Assembly: GCA_031394045.1 (NCBI GenBank)
Contig: JANMWN010000083.1
Coordinates: 1 to 22,333 of the forward strand
Length of the DNA stretch: 22,333 bases
Origin: JANYIP01 sp031394045
GTDB lineage: Bacteria; Actinomycetota; Actinomycetes; Prado026
Direction: 5' to 3'
Shown: positions 7,543 through 16,342 of the stretch, one piece after another
How positions within the stretch are numbered: position 1 is the first letter of the stretch
Layout of the letters: every line of letters begins with the position of its first letter
Position numbers and translations under genes: made by a program
The notes under the pieces: generated by a model
Database searches by the model: none
The model's input: the letters and a program-made list of their open reading frames with translations, nothing else
What the model was told of the DNA's origin: nothing

Positions 7543-8217
7543 CTACTCGGCCGAGCGCAGCACACCGAAGACGACCAGCCCCAGGCCGACGACCGAGAGC
7601 GCGGACCCGACCAGGTCGAGCTTGACCTTGTGCGAAGGTACGTCGGCCACCTTGCGCAGCAGTGCCAGGATCGCGATCACGATGACGACCTCGCCGACGA
7701 ACACGTACCGCCAGGACGCGAACGTGGTCACGGCTCCACCGATCAGCGGGCCGGCGGCCACCGCCACCGCGCCGGCGGCAGCGACCAGACCGTAGGCGGC
7801 AGCGCGGCGCTCGGGGGCAAAGTTCGCCGCCACTAGCGCCACGATCGCCGGCATGATCAGCGCGGCACCGATCCCCTCAAGCAGCGACCAGCCGAGCAGC
7901 AGCACTGCCAGGTTCGGTGCGACGGAGGTGACGAGCGAGCCCAGGCCGTAGATGACCAGGCCGATCCCGAACGCGCGCCGGCGGCCCAGGATCGTGCCGA
8001 CCTTGCCGCCGGTGATCATCAGGGTGGCCATGACGAGCGTGTAGAGCGTGATGGCCGTCTGGATGCCGGTGATCGACGTACCGAGGTCAGAGGCCACCGA
8101 CGCCATCGACACGTTCATCACGGTGCCGTCCAGCGTCATCAGGAACTGGCTGGCCGCCAGGACGGCGAGCACCATGCTCGACCCCGACCGCTGCTTGTCA
8201 GCCACGACGGCGATCAT
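7543..8217 (-). CDS. N-terminal half of the interrupted MFS exporter
   Basis: This 224-residue part holds helices 1 to about 7. Visible signatures are the helix 1 motif FLMTLDGTVMNVSMA, the loop 2-3 motif A GGKVGTILGRRRAFG, and the antiporter motif C region GLVAAAGAVAVAAGPLIGG in helix 5. It ends at TAG in the linker after helix 7. Alone it should not make a working transporter. An open frame reaches back to 8568, but that extension lies across the divergent peptidase gene and is rich in Ala, Arg and Ser without family similarity. Confidence 0.7.
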   Translation of the reverse strand: MIAVVADKQRSGSSMVLAVLAASQFLMTLDGTVMNVSMASVASDLGTSITGIQTAITLYTLVMATLMITGGKVGTILGRRRAFGIGLVIYGLGSLVTSVAPNLAVLLLGWSLLEGIGAALIMPAIVALVAANFAPERRAAAYGLVAAAGAVAVAAGPLIGGAVTTFASWRYVFVGEVVIVIAILALLRKVADVPSHKVKLDLVGSALSVVGLGLVVFGVLRSAE

Positions 8218-8340
8218 GCCAGCCGGGAGCGCGCCGGACCGGCGGTTGACCCATCCGGGTGAACGGCGGCACCGAAGAAGGGGTACCGCTCGACCACCCG
8301 CCCCCACTGCGGTCGCCATACCGGCACGGGACCAAACAAC

Positions 8341-8346
8341 GAGGAG
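8341..8346 (+). promoter_or_regulatory. Shine-Dalgarno fixing the NlpC/P60 start
   Basis: GAGGAG ends 7 bases before ATG 8354. A longer frame begins at 8048, but that part overlaps the divergent exporter gene and has no signal peptide, so ATG 8354 is the start. Confidence 0.75.
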
Positions 8347-8353
8347 CTCACCG

Positions 8354-9025
8354 ATGACCCGGTCCCGGCACGTGCATCCCGCCCGCCGCGCAGCGCTGGC
8401 AGCGGTGGTCTTCGCGATCGGTGCCGGCACCGCCCAGCTGGCTACGGTCGACGCGTCCGCCGCCCCCGCGCCCCCGCTACCCGTCAGCTCGGCCGACACG
8501 CTGGTCCGGGCCGCGCTCTGGGTCGGCCAGCAGGTGCCGTACAGCCAGACCGCGTACGCCGCCGACATCCGGGGCCATCGCTACCGCACGGACTGCTCAG
8601 GGTTCGTGTCGATGGCCTGGGGGCTCGCCCGGTCTCTAACGACCCGTACGCTCCCGGACGTCGCGACCGCACTCGGACCCGTCGGCGACTACGCCGGCCT
8701 GCAGCCCGGTGACGCGCTGGACTCCCCCACGGCTGGTCACGTCGTGCTGTTCGTCCGCTGGGCCGATCCCCGGCACACCGCGGCAGTGATCATGGAGGAG
8801 GCGCACCCCGGGACCAGCGCGCGCGTGGACTCCAGCTACTACACCACCGCGCTGCTCACCCGGCAGGCCTTCGTGGCGTACCGGTACTCAGGGCTCACCG
8901 TGGCTCCGAAGGCCGTACCGCAACCGGTGGCGGCAGGGGCCCCGCGTCCGGTCGCGGCAGCCATGACAGTCGCACCTGTGCCGGTCAGCTCTTGGCGTTG
9001 GCGTGCTCGGTCAGGGCGGGCATGA
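8354..9025 (+). CDS. Secreted NlpC/P60-type cell-wall peptidase
   Basis: This 223-residue protein has a basic N-terminus and a hydrophobic signal segment (about 12-36, AALAAVVFAIGAGTAQLA and so on). The catalytic domain spans about 45-180. Cys81 in RTDCSGFVSMAWGL is the nucleophile and His129 in TAGHVVLF the second residue. The motif MEEAHPG in the next strand is where family members place a polar third residue, possibly Glu. Such enzymes cut peptidoglycan stem peptides or related amide bonds outside the membrane. The C-terminal 35 residues are Ala/Pro/Val-rich and end in an unusual Trp-Arg tail, WRWRARSGRA. The last 41 bases overlap the 3' end of the convergent oxidoreductase gene. Confidence 0.88.
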   Translation: MTRSRHVHPARRAALAAVVFAIGAGTAQLATVDASAAPAPPLPVSSADTLVRAALWVGQQVPYSQTAYAADIRGHRYRTDCSGFVSMAWGLARSLTTRTLPDVATALGPVGDYAGLQPGDALDSPTAGHVVLFVRWADPRHTAAVIMEEAHPGTSARVDSSYYTTALLTRQAFVAYRYSGLTVAPKAVPQPVAAGAPRPVAAAMTVAPVPVSSWRWRARSGRA

Positions 9026-10004
9026 TCGTCTCGGCGTACGCCCGCAGGGTCTCCTCCTTGGCGTCGTGCTGGAGGTAGATCGCGAACTGGTCGACCCCGA
9101 GGTCCTTGAGCGCGACCAGCCGCTCGATGTGCGCCTCCGCCGGGCCCAGGACGCAGAACCGGTCGACGATCGCGTCGGGGACGAAGTCGGCGTGGGTGTT
9201 GCCGGCCCGGCCGTGCTCGTTGTAGTCGTAGCCCTTGCGTCCCTCGATGTAGTCGGTGAGGTCCTTGGGCACGCTGGCGCCGTCCGCGCCGTACCTCGAC
9301 ACGATGTCGGCCACGTGGTTGCCGACCATCCCGCCGAACCAGCGGCACTGGTCCCGCTGGTGGGCGAGGTCGGTGCCGACGTACGCAGGTGCGGCCACGC
9401 AGATCTTCACCGCGGCCGGGTCGCGTCCGGCCGCCGCCGCCGCGGCCCGCACGGCCTTGATGCTCCACTCTGCGATGGACAGGTCGGCCAGCTGCAGGAT
9501 GAAGCCGTCGCCGACCTCCCCCGCGACGGCGAGCGCCTTGGGCCCGTACGCGGCGACGTAGACGTCGAGCTCGCTGCCCTCGCTCCACGGGAACCGCAGG
9601 GTGCTGCCCTTGTACGAGGTCTCACGGCCGTTGGCGAGGTCACCGATCACCCGGATCGAGTCGCGCAGGTCGGCCAGTCCGACCGGCTTGCCGTTGATGA
9701 CGCGGACCGCCGAGTCGCCCCGCCCGATGCCGCAGACCGTCCGGTTGCCGAACATGTCGTTGAGCGTGGCGAAGACCGAGGCCGTGACCGTCCAGTCCCG
9801 CGTGGCCGGGTTGGTCACCATCGGCCCGACGACGACGCGGTGCGTCCTGGCCAGGATCTGGCTGTAGATCACGTACGGCTCCTGCCAGAGCAGGTGCGAG
9901 TCGAAGGTCCAGACGTACCTGAACCCGGCCAGCTCGGCCTGCTGGGCCAGGTCGACGACCCGCCACGCCGGCGGGTTGCACTGCAGCACCACTCCGAAGT
10001 CCAC
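8985..10004 (-). CDS. LLM-class flavin/F420-dependent oxidoreductase (TIGR03842-like)
   Basis: This 339-residue luciferase-like monooxygenase-fold enzyme begins MDFGVVLQCNPPAWRVVDLA. It contains typical LLM segments: GFRYVWTFDSHLLWQEPYVI, TRTHRVVVGPMVTNPATRDW (here ARTHRVVVGPMVTNPATRDW), CGIGRGDSAVRVINGKP, YVAAYGPKALAVAGEVGDGF, and a C-terminal LGVDQFAIYL. The cofactor may be F420 or FMN; the sequence does not settle it. It is the last gene of a three-gene operon. A GGAGG site overlaps the dihydropyrimidinase stop 4 bases before its GTG start, which indicates coupled translation. By context it probably acts in dihydropyrimidine or hydantoin turnover, for example in ring reduction or oxidation. 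That link is inference. Confidence 0.9.
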   Translation of the reverse strand: MDFGVVLQCNPPAWRVVDLAQQAELAGFRYVWTFDSHLLWQEPYVIYSQILARTHRVVVGPMVTNPATRDWTVTASVFATLNDMFGNRTVCGIGRGDSAVRVINGKPVGLADLRDSIRVIGDLANGRETSYKGSTLRFPWSEGSELDVYVAAYGPKALAVAGEVGDGFILQLADLSIAEWSIKAVRAAAAAAGRDPAAVKICVAAPAYVGTDLAHQRDQCRWFGGMVGNHVADIVSRYGADGASVPKDLTDYIEGRKGYDYNEHGRAGNTHADFVPDAIVDRFCVLGPAEAHIERLVALKDLGVDQFAIYLQHDAKEETLRAYAETIMPALTEHANAKS

Positions 10005-10013
10005 CTGTCCTCC

Positions 10014-11425
<1,412 letters not shown>

Positions 11426-11429
<4 letters not shown>

Positions 11430-12262
11430 GGCCGGACCAGGTCGCCGTACGCCTCCGGGCGCCGGTCGCGGTAGAAGGCCCACCGGTTGCGTACCTCGGT
11501 CAGCAGGTCGAGGTCGAGGTCGCGTACGAGTACTTCGGGGCTGTTCGGGTCGCCCACCTCGCCGACGAACTGGCCCTGGGGGTCGACGAAGTACGTGGTG
11601 CCGTAGAAGTCGTCGTCGCCGAGGTCCTCGATGCCGACCCGGTTGATGGCGCCGACGAAGTACTCGTTGGCCACGGCCGCGGCGGGCTGCTCGAGCTTCC
11701 ACAGGTACGACGACAGCCCACGCGAGGTGGCGGAGGGGTTGAACACGATCTCGGCGCCGTTGAGGCCGAGCGCTCGCCAGCCCTCAGGGAAGTGCCGGTC
11801 GTAGCAGATGTAGACCCCGACCTTGCCGACCGCCGTGTCGAAGACGGGGAAGCCGAGGTTGCCTGGGCGGAAGTAGAACTTCTCCCAGAACCCCTTCACG
11901 TGCGGGATGTGGTGCTTGCGGTACTTGCCGAGATAGCTGCCGTCGGCGTCGACCACGGCCGCGGTGTTGTAGAGGAAGCCTGGCCGCTCCTGCTCGTAGA
12001 CCGGGAGCACCATGACCAGACCGAGCTCGGCGGCCAGCGCCTGGAACCGCTCAACCGTCGGGCCCGGCACGGACTCTGCGTACTCGTAGTACTTCGCGTC
12101 CTGGACCTGGCAGAAGTACGGCCCGTAGAAGAGCTCCTGGAAGCAGATCACCTGAGCGCCCTGGGCCGCGGCGTCCCTCGCGTAGTCCTCGTGGGCCTTG
12201 ATCATGGACTCTTTGTCGCCGGTCCAGCTGGTCTGCACCAGCGCCGCTCGTACGACCGTCAC
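11426..12262 (-). CDS. Beta-ureidopropionase / N-carbamoyl amino acid amidohydrolase (nitrilase family)
   Basis: This 278-residue protein carries the nitrilase-superfamily triad: Glu43 in CFQELFYGPYFC, Lys116 in GKYRKHHIPHV and Cys153 in VYICYDRHFPEG. The segments FYFRPGNLGFPVF and NEYFVGAINRVG also match beta-ureidopropionases and plant-type carbamoylputrescine amidases. Placement directly before dihydropyrimidinase, with a 4-base overlap, favours N-carbamoyl-beta-alanine (or carbamoyl amino acid) as substrate, releasing CO2 and ammonia. GGAGG lies 6 bases before GTG 12262. It is the first gene of the operon, so its promoter should lie in 12263-12452. Confidence 0.9.
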
Positions 12263-12287
12263 GTCTTGCCTCCGGACCCTCGGGCGC

Positions 12288-12302
12288 CCGGTCCCCGACC
12301 GG
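12288..12302. promoter_or_regulatory. Small palindrome between the divergent amidase and surface-protein genes
   Basis: CCGGTC-CCC-GACCGG is a 6-base inverted repeat with a 3-base centre, 26 bases before the pyrimidine-operon start. It could be an operator or a 5' leader hairpin. The rest of the 190-base divergent region (12263-12452) shows no clear -35/-10 pair on either strand and no riboswitch that I recognise. Confidence 0.25.
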
Positions 12303-12452
12303 CTGAGCCCCCATGAAACCCGGCGGGGAGGCAGCGGGCAACCACATCGGGGTCCGAACAGCGATCAGATCGTGGCCGAACGGTCATGGCGCCCACCCTC
12401 CCGCCGTGGCAGCGTTCAAGATCAGACATTACGCACGCTAGGGGGACGACGG

Positions 12453-15152
12453 GTGAGGGTGCTCCACCGATCGGTTCCGGCTGCTCTCGTGGCGGCTGGG
12501 ATCGTCGTCACGTCGACCCTCACAGCCGGGGCAGCGGTCCGGCCGATGGTGGTTGCCGGCGACCTCTTCTCGGCGGTCAGCCCCACCCGGATCCTCGACA
12601 CCCGGACAGGTCTCGGCGTCCCGGGGGGAATCGGCGCACCTCTGGCCGGCGGGCAGACCCTCACGCTGCATGTCGCAGGGGCCGCGGGCGTCCCCGTCGG
12701 CGCGGACGCTGTCGTCATGAACGTCACGGCCGTCGCTCCGTCGGTGAGCACGTACGTCTCGGTCTACCCCGGCGACCTCGGCAACCCTCCGCCGGTGAGC
12801 AACCTCAACGTCGCAGCCCACCAGACCGTCCCCAACCTGGTGACGGTACGGCTGGACGCGGCTGGCGAGGTCAAGCTGTTCAACGCCTTGGGCACCGCGC
12901 ATCTGCTCGCCGACGTGACGGGCTACTACTCGACTGCCGCAGCCGACACGTACGCCCCGCTGGACCCGACCCGCATCCTCGACACGCGTTCGGGGCTCGG
13001 TGCCCCGGCGCACCCGCTCGGCCCGGGTGGAGCGATCGACCTGCAGGTGACCGGGGTCGACGGGATCGCGTCCGACGCGGCCGCAGTCGTCCTCAACGTC
13101 ACGGCCACTGGAGCCACCGCGGCCACGTACGTCCAGGTCTACCCGACGCCGGCCAGCGGTTCGGCAGCCCCGCTCGTCAGCAACCTCAACCTCGCACCGG
13201 GGACGACGGCGGCCAACCTGGTAACCGTTGGGGTCGGCGCGCTCGGCCGGGTACGCCTGCGCAACGCGGTCGGGGCGGTGCACGTTCTGGCCGACGTGGC
13301 CGGCTACTTCTCCAGCGCCACGACGGGGTCCCGGTTCGTCCCGCTGACGCCGACCCGGATCATGGACAGTCGTACCGGGCTCGGCGAGCAGGTCGGCCAG
13401 ACCGGGCCGCTCGGTCCCGGCGGCCTGGTGGACCTGCAGGTCGCCGGGGTCGCCGGCGTGCCGTCCGGTGCGAGCGCGGCGCTGTTCAACTACACGGCGG
13501 TGGCGCCGGTGGCTGCCACGTACGTGCAGGCGTACGCCACGCCGCCCTCGGGCACCGGAATCCCGTTGGTCAGCAACATCAATCTCGCAGCAGGTCAGGT
13601 ATGCGCCAACCTCGCGTCGGTCATCATCGGGGCCGGCGGACGTGTGCGCCTGCGCAACCAGGTCGGGAGCACCGACCTGCTCGCCGACCTGGCCGGCTAC
13701 TACACGACCTCCGCCGGCACCGACCACGGCGCCGGCCCGCCGACGCCGAGCGTGCTCGGTGCTGCCGTCAGCGCCACGGTCTCCCCGAGTACGCCGTACC
13801 AGAACACCTCCGCCGTCGTGCAGATCATCACGGCACCCTTGGCAGCGGTCACGGCGACGGCGCACTTCTCGAGTGGGCCGGTCGTCCTGTCCGGCACCGC
13901 GAGCGCAGCGGGCACCCTGCACCTCGACTTCGCGGTCGGCACCTCGCCCATCGGCCTGATGGTGCCGGTCTCGCTGTTCGCGTCGAGCGCTGCGCTGGGA
14001 GCGTCGGGCACGGGCGCTACCTCGTTCGTACCCATCGCCCAGCCTTCGGGCGGTGCCACGACCCCTGTCGCGGAGACGGTGGACACGACCTACCAGACGA
14101 ACGGACGGGTCAACGCGATCGTCACCGTCGGCGACGTCACGTACATCGCCGGCGACTTCACCTCGGTACGCCCCTCCGGCTCTCCTCTCGGCGCGAACGA
14201 GCACGCCCGTTCGCGCCTGGCCGCCTTCACCACGAGCAACGGCGCGCTGCTGCCATGGAGCCCGGCGGTCGACGGCTCCGTCGAGGCCATGAGCCTGGCC
14301 GCTGACGGCAAGAGCCTGTTCGTCGCAGGAGTGTTCGGCACCGTCGGCGGCCTAAGCCGCAGCAACCTGGCGCAGGTCGACGCGACGACGGGCGCGGCCT
14401 CTGGGTGGCACCCGTCGACCAACGGAAAGGTCTACGCCCTCGTCGCCACCGCTAGCTCGGTCTACATCGGTGGCACGTTCACCCAGGTCGACGGCGTGCC
14501 GCGCGCCGAGCTCGCCGCCATCTCGACCACAGGGACGCTCGACCCGGCCTGGCACCCGCAGGCAGCCGGCGGCAAGGTGCTCGGCCTGGCCCTGTCGACG
14601 GACGGCACGTCCGTCTTCGTCGGGGGCGAGTTCACCTCGCTGAACGGCTCAGTGACGTGGGCCTACTTCGCCAAGCTGGCGGCCACCGGAGCGGCGATCC
14701 AGCCCTGGGCGGCCCACCCGGGCATCGTCGTGGAGGCGTTCGCGGTGACCCCTACCCGGATCTTCATCGGCGAGGACGGGCCCGGCGGCCACGTCGACGC
14801 GTACAACCTGCCCAGCGGCACGCACGCCTGGGGAGTGCAGACCGACGGGGGGATCCAGGCGGTCGCGGTCGACGGCTCGATCCTGTACGCCGGCGGGCAC
14901 CAGGACAACATCTGCCTCCAGGGCGGCTCAGGTGCGCCGTTCGTCTGCACCGGCTCCAAGGCCACCCGGCACAAGCTGGTGGCTCTGGATACGGGGACCG
15001 GCGCGCTGCTGCAATGGGACCCCGGGGCCAACAGCAACCTCGGGATCTTCGCCCTGACCATGGACGGCGGCCTGCTGCTCACGGGCGGCGACTTCACGAC
15101 CATCGGGCGTGGGCAGGACCAGCAGGGCTACGCGCAGTTCAGCCCGGCCTGA
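12453..15152 (+). CDS. Secreted protein with three LDTR modules and a DUF5122-type beta-propeller
   Basis: This 899-residue exported protein has a signal peptide (LHRSVPAALVAAGIVVTSTL...AGAA). Three modules of about 128 residues follow, each opening PTRILDTRTGLG or a close variant (near residues 44, 170 and 299) and closing with D(V/L)(T/A)GYY or F. This module is widespread in secreted actinomycete proteins, with no established function known to me. An Ig-like linker (about 425-545) leads to a propeller of delta-60/DUF5122-like repeats with motifs such as VTYIAGDFTSV, LFVAGVFGTVGG, VYIGGTFTQVDG and VFVGGEFTSLNG. No wall-anchor motif or C-terminal helix is seen. GTG 12453 has AGGGGG 7 bases upstream; a longer frame from 12198 overlaps the amidase gene. 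It ends directly against the desaturase stop. Confidence 0.88.
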   Translation: MRVLHRSVPAALVAAGIVVTSTLTAGAAVRPMVVAGDLFSAVSPTRILDTRTGLGVPGGIGAPLAGGQTLTLHVAGAAGVPVGADAVVMNVTAVAPSVSTYVSVYPGDLGNPPPVSNLNVAAHQTVPNLVTVRLDAAGEVKLFNALGTAHLLADVTGYYSTAAADTYAPLDPTRILDTRSGLGAPAHPLGPGGAIDLQVTGVDGIASDAAAVVLNVTATGATAATYVQVYPTPASGSAAPLVSNLNLAPGTTAANLVTVGVGALGRVRLRNAVGAVHVLADVAGYFSSATTGSRFVPLTPTRIMDSRTGLGEQVGQTGPLGPGGLVDLQVAGVAGVPSGASAALFNYTAVAPVAATYVQAYATPPSGTGIPLVSNINLAAGQVCANLASVIIGAGGRVRLRNQVGSTDLLADLAGYYTTSAGTDHGAGPPTPSVLGAAVSATVSPSTPYQNTSAVVQIITAPLAAVTATAHFSSGPVVLSGTASAAGTLHLDFAVGTSPIGLMVPVSLFASSAALGASGTGATSFVPIAQPSGGATTPVAETVDTTYQTNGRVNAIVTVGDVTYIAGDFTSVRPSGSPLGANEHARSRLAAFTTSNGALLPWSPAVDGSVEAMSLAADGKSLFVAGVFGTVGGLSRSNLAQVDATTGAASGWHPSTNGKVYALVATASSVYIGGTFTQVDGVPRAELAAISTTGTLDPAWHPQAAGGKVLGLALSTDGTSVFVGGEFTSLNGSVTWAYFAKLAATGAAIQPWAAHPGIVVEAFAVTPTRIFIGEDGPGGHVDAYNLPSGTHAWGVQTDGGIQAVAVDGSILYAGGHQDNICLQGGSGAPFVCTGSKATRHKLVALDTGTGALLQWDPGANSNLGIFALTMDGGLLLTGGDFTTIGRGQDQQGYAQFSPA
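12571..13710 (+). repeat. Three coding repeats (LDTR modules)
   Basis: Three diverged in-frame copies with a period of about 380-390 bases lie in the secreted-protein gene. Each starts with a PTRI(L/M)D(T/S)R codon block (near 12580, 12960 and 13345). Each holds G(A/V)P-G-A hydrophobic cores and a conserved SN(L/I)N(V/L)A motif, and ends with the GYY/GYF motif. Divergence at DNA level indicates an old duplication. Confidence 0.75.
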
Positions 15153-16154
15153 TTAGGCTTTGTCGGCGGCCTTCGGCTTGCCGGTCGGCCAGCGCACGTC
15201 GGAGACCCAGCCGAACCGCTGGAACGTACCGATCATGGTGGCCGAAGGGTCGAACTGCCACCGCCCGCGGCCGTGCCGGGCGCAGGTCGGGTCGGCATGG
15301 TGCCCGTTGTGCCAGCTCTCGCCGAACGAGATCAGCGCGAGCGGCCACAGGTCGGTGGCCCGGTCGAACTTGCGGGTGGCGTACGGGCGCTCGCCGACGA
15401 CGTGGCACAGCGAGTTGACGCTCCACGTGACGTGCTGCAGCAGGGCCACCCGTGCCAGGCCGCCCCAGATCAGGGCGGTCGCTGCGCCGGCCAGGGTGCC
15501 GGTCAGGGCCAGCCCGGCCAGGAACGGTACGAGCAGCGAGGCGACGCACAGCACCGGGAACGCGTTCTGGATCCGGCACAGCATCGGGTCGCGCAGCAGG
15601 TCGGGGGCGTACCGCTCGGACGAGGTCGGGTCGTTCCCCAGCAGCCAGCCGACGTGGGCGTGCACGAGACCGCGCACCTGGGCGCGCAGCGACGTGCCGT
15701 AGCGGTACGGCGAGTGCGGGTCGCCGGGCCGGTCGGTGAACGCGTGGTGCCGGCGGTGGGTGGCGACCCAGTCGATGACCGCACCCTCGTACGCCATCGA
15801 GCCCGCGACGACGAGGACCAGCTTGAGCGGGCGGCGCATCTTGAAGCTGCCGTGCGTCAGGCCACGATGGAACCCGATGGTCACGCCGAGCCCCGTGACG
15901 ACATACAGGACCGACGCGATCGACAGGTCGACGACCGAGAGACCATGACCCCAGAACAGCACGCCCGCGAGGACGAAACCGGCGAGCGGCCCGAGGACCA
16001 GCGCCAGCGTCACGGTGACCCGAAGGATGGACTCCCCGCGCGAGCACGGGACCAGCTGGCTGGGGAACTCTTCGGTTCCCTCGTAGCCGCCCTCCCCGAA
16101 GGGGCGTTCCATCCGCGACGACGCGGTTGGCTCAGCAGTGGGCGAAGCGGTCAC
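15153..16154 (-). CDS. Membrane fatty acid (acyl-CoA/acyl-lipid delta-9 type) desaturase
   Basis: This 333-residue protein introduces a double bond into a saturated acyl chain using a di-iron centre. The three histidine boxes are present: HRGLTH (96-101), HRRHH (133-137) and HNGHH (282-286). A further HVTWSVNSLCH precedes the last box, as in delta-9 desaturases of the stearoyl-CoA type. Four hydrophobic segments are visible, two before the first box and two around 197-240. No cytochrome b5 or ferredoxin domain is fused, so electrons must come from elsewhere. GTG 16154 has GAGG 5 bases upstream; Met15 is an alternative without such a site. The gene is convergent with the secreted propeller protein with no bases between the stops, and divergent from the MetE-like gene. 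Confidence 0.93.
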   Translation of the reverse strand: MTASPTAEPTASSRMERPFGEGGYEGTEEFPSQLVPCSRGESILRVTVTLALVLGPLAGFVLAGVLFWGHGLSVVDLSIASVLYVVTGLGVTIGFHRGLTHGSFKMRRPLKLVLVVAGSMAYEGAVIDWVATHRRHHAFTDRPGDPHSPYRYGTSLRAQVRGLVHAHVGWLLGNDPTSSERYAPDLLRDPMLCRIQNAFPVLCVASLLVPFLAGLALTGTLAGAATALIWGGLARVALLQHVTWSVNSLCHVVGERPYATRKFDRATDLWPLALISFGESWHNGHHADPTCARHGRGRWQFDPSATMIGTFQRFGWVSDVRWPTGKPKAADKA

Positions 16155-16204
16155 CAGTACCTCGGTTCAGCACGTGCGCGGCTGCCGAGGCTATCGGGAC
16201 AGGA

Positions 16205-16217
16205 CGGTCGTCGACCG
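16205..16217. promoter_or_regulatory. Palindrome in the desaturase/MetE-like divergent region
   Basis: CGGTCG-T-CGACCG lies about 50 bases before the desaturase start, in the 188-base divergent region 16155-16342. Such a repeat can arise by chance at this GC content, so it is only a candidate operator. I see no convincing promoter boxes in the rest of the region. Confidence 0.2.
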
Positions 16218-16342
16218 ACCCCAGGACTATGACAGGACAACCTCCCGAGGACAACGACCGACGGCTGGTCGGCGCGGTCGCCTTCACAGGCGGACCTGCA
16301 GGCGGCACGATGGCGTGGGGACGGGACCAAAGGGAGAACGAC

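Larger units (their letters stand above)
6580..8217 (-). pseudogene. DHA2-type (14-helix) MFS drug exporter with an in-frame amber codon
   Basis: Two adjacent - strand frames are in the same phase and together spell one complete DHA2/EmrB-QacA-like exporter of about 545 codons. The N-terminal half ends LVVFGVLRSAE, then TAG (plus-strand 7543-7545, CTA), then GWVRARPDTPHVFGASPVIW leads into the C-terminal half. In relatives as I remember them this join reads S/A-E-W-G-W, so a single G to A change of TGG to TAG explains the break. The region between the stop and the next possible start still encodes family-like sequence, so no bases are missing. It is either a recent nonsense mutation, a sequencing error, or a stop that is suppressed. 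ATG 8217 is chosen because the family sequence starts there, though no strong ribosome binding site is seen. Confidence 0.85.

Noticed and set aside
7491..7545. Frameshift or deletion as the cause of the exporter break
   Set aside because: Both halves are in the same frame and the bases between them still encode family-like sequence, so one substitution is enough.
8218..8353. c-di-AMP (ydaO-type) riboswitch before the NlpC/P60 gene
   Set aside because: Such riboswitches often precede actinobacterial wall peptidases, but the 136 bases here lack the recognisable conserved blocks and are short for that class.
12198..12452. N-terminal extension of the LDTR protein
   Set aside because: The extension overlaps the divergent amidase start and has no signal peptide; GTG 12453 has a ribosome binding site and is followed by one.
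12438..14204. Long - strand open frame of 588 codons opposite the LDTR protein
   Set aside because: It is Arg/Asp/Gly-rich, low in hydrophobic structure, and fully opposite a gene with clear signal peptide and repeats.
16127..16342. N-terminal extension of the MetE-like protein
   Set aside because: It overlaps the desaturase start and is not family-like; GTG 16343 has GGGAG at good distance.
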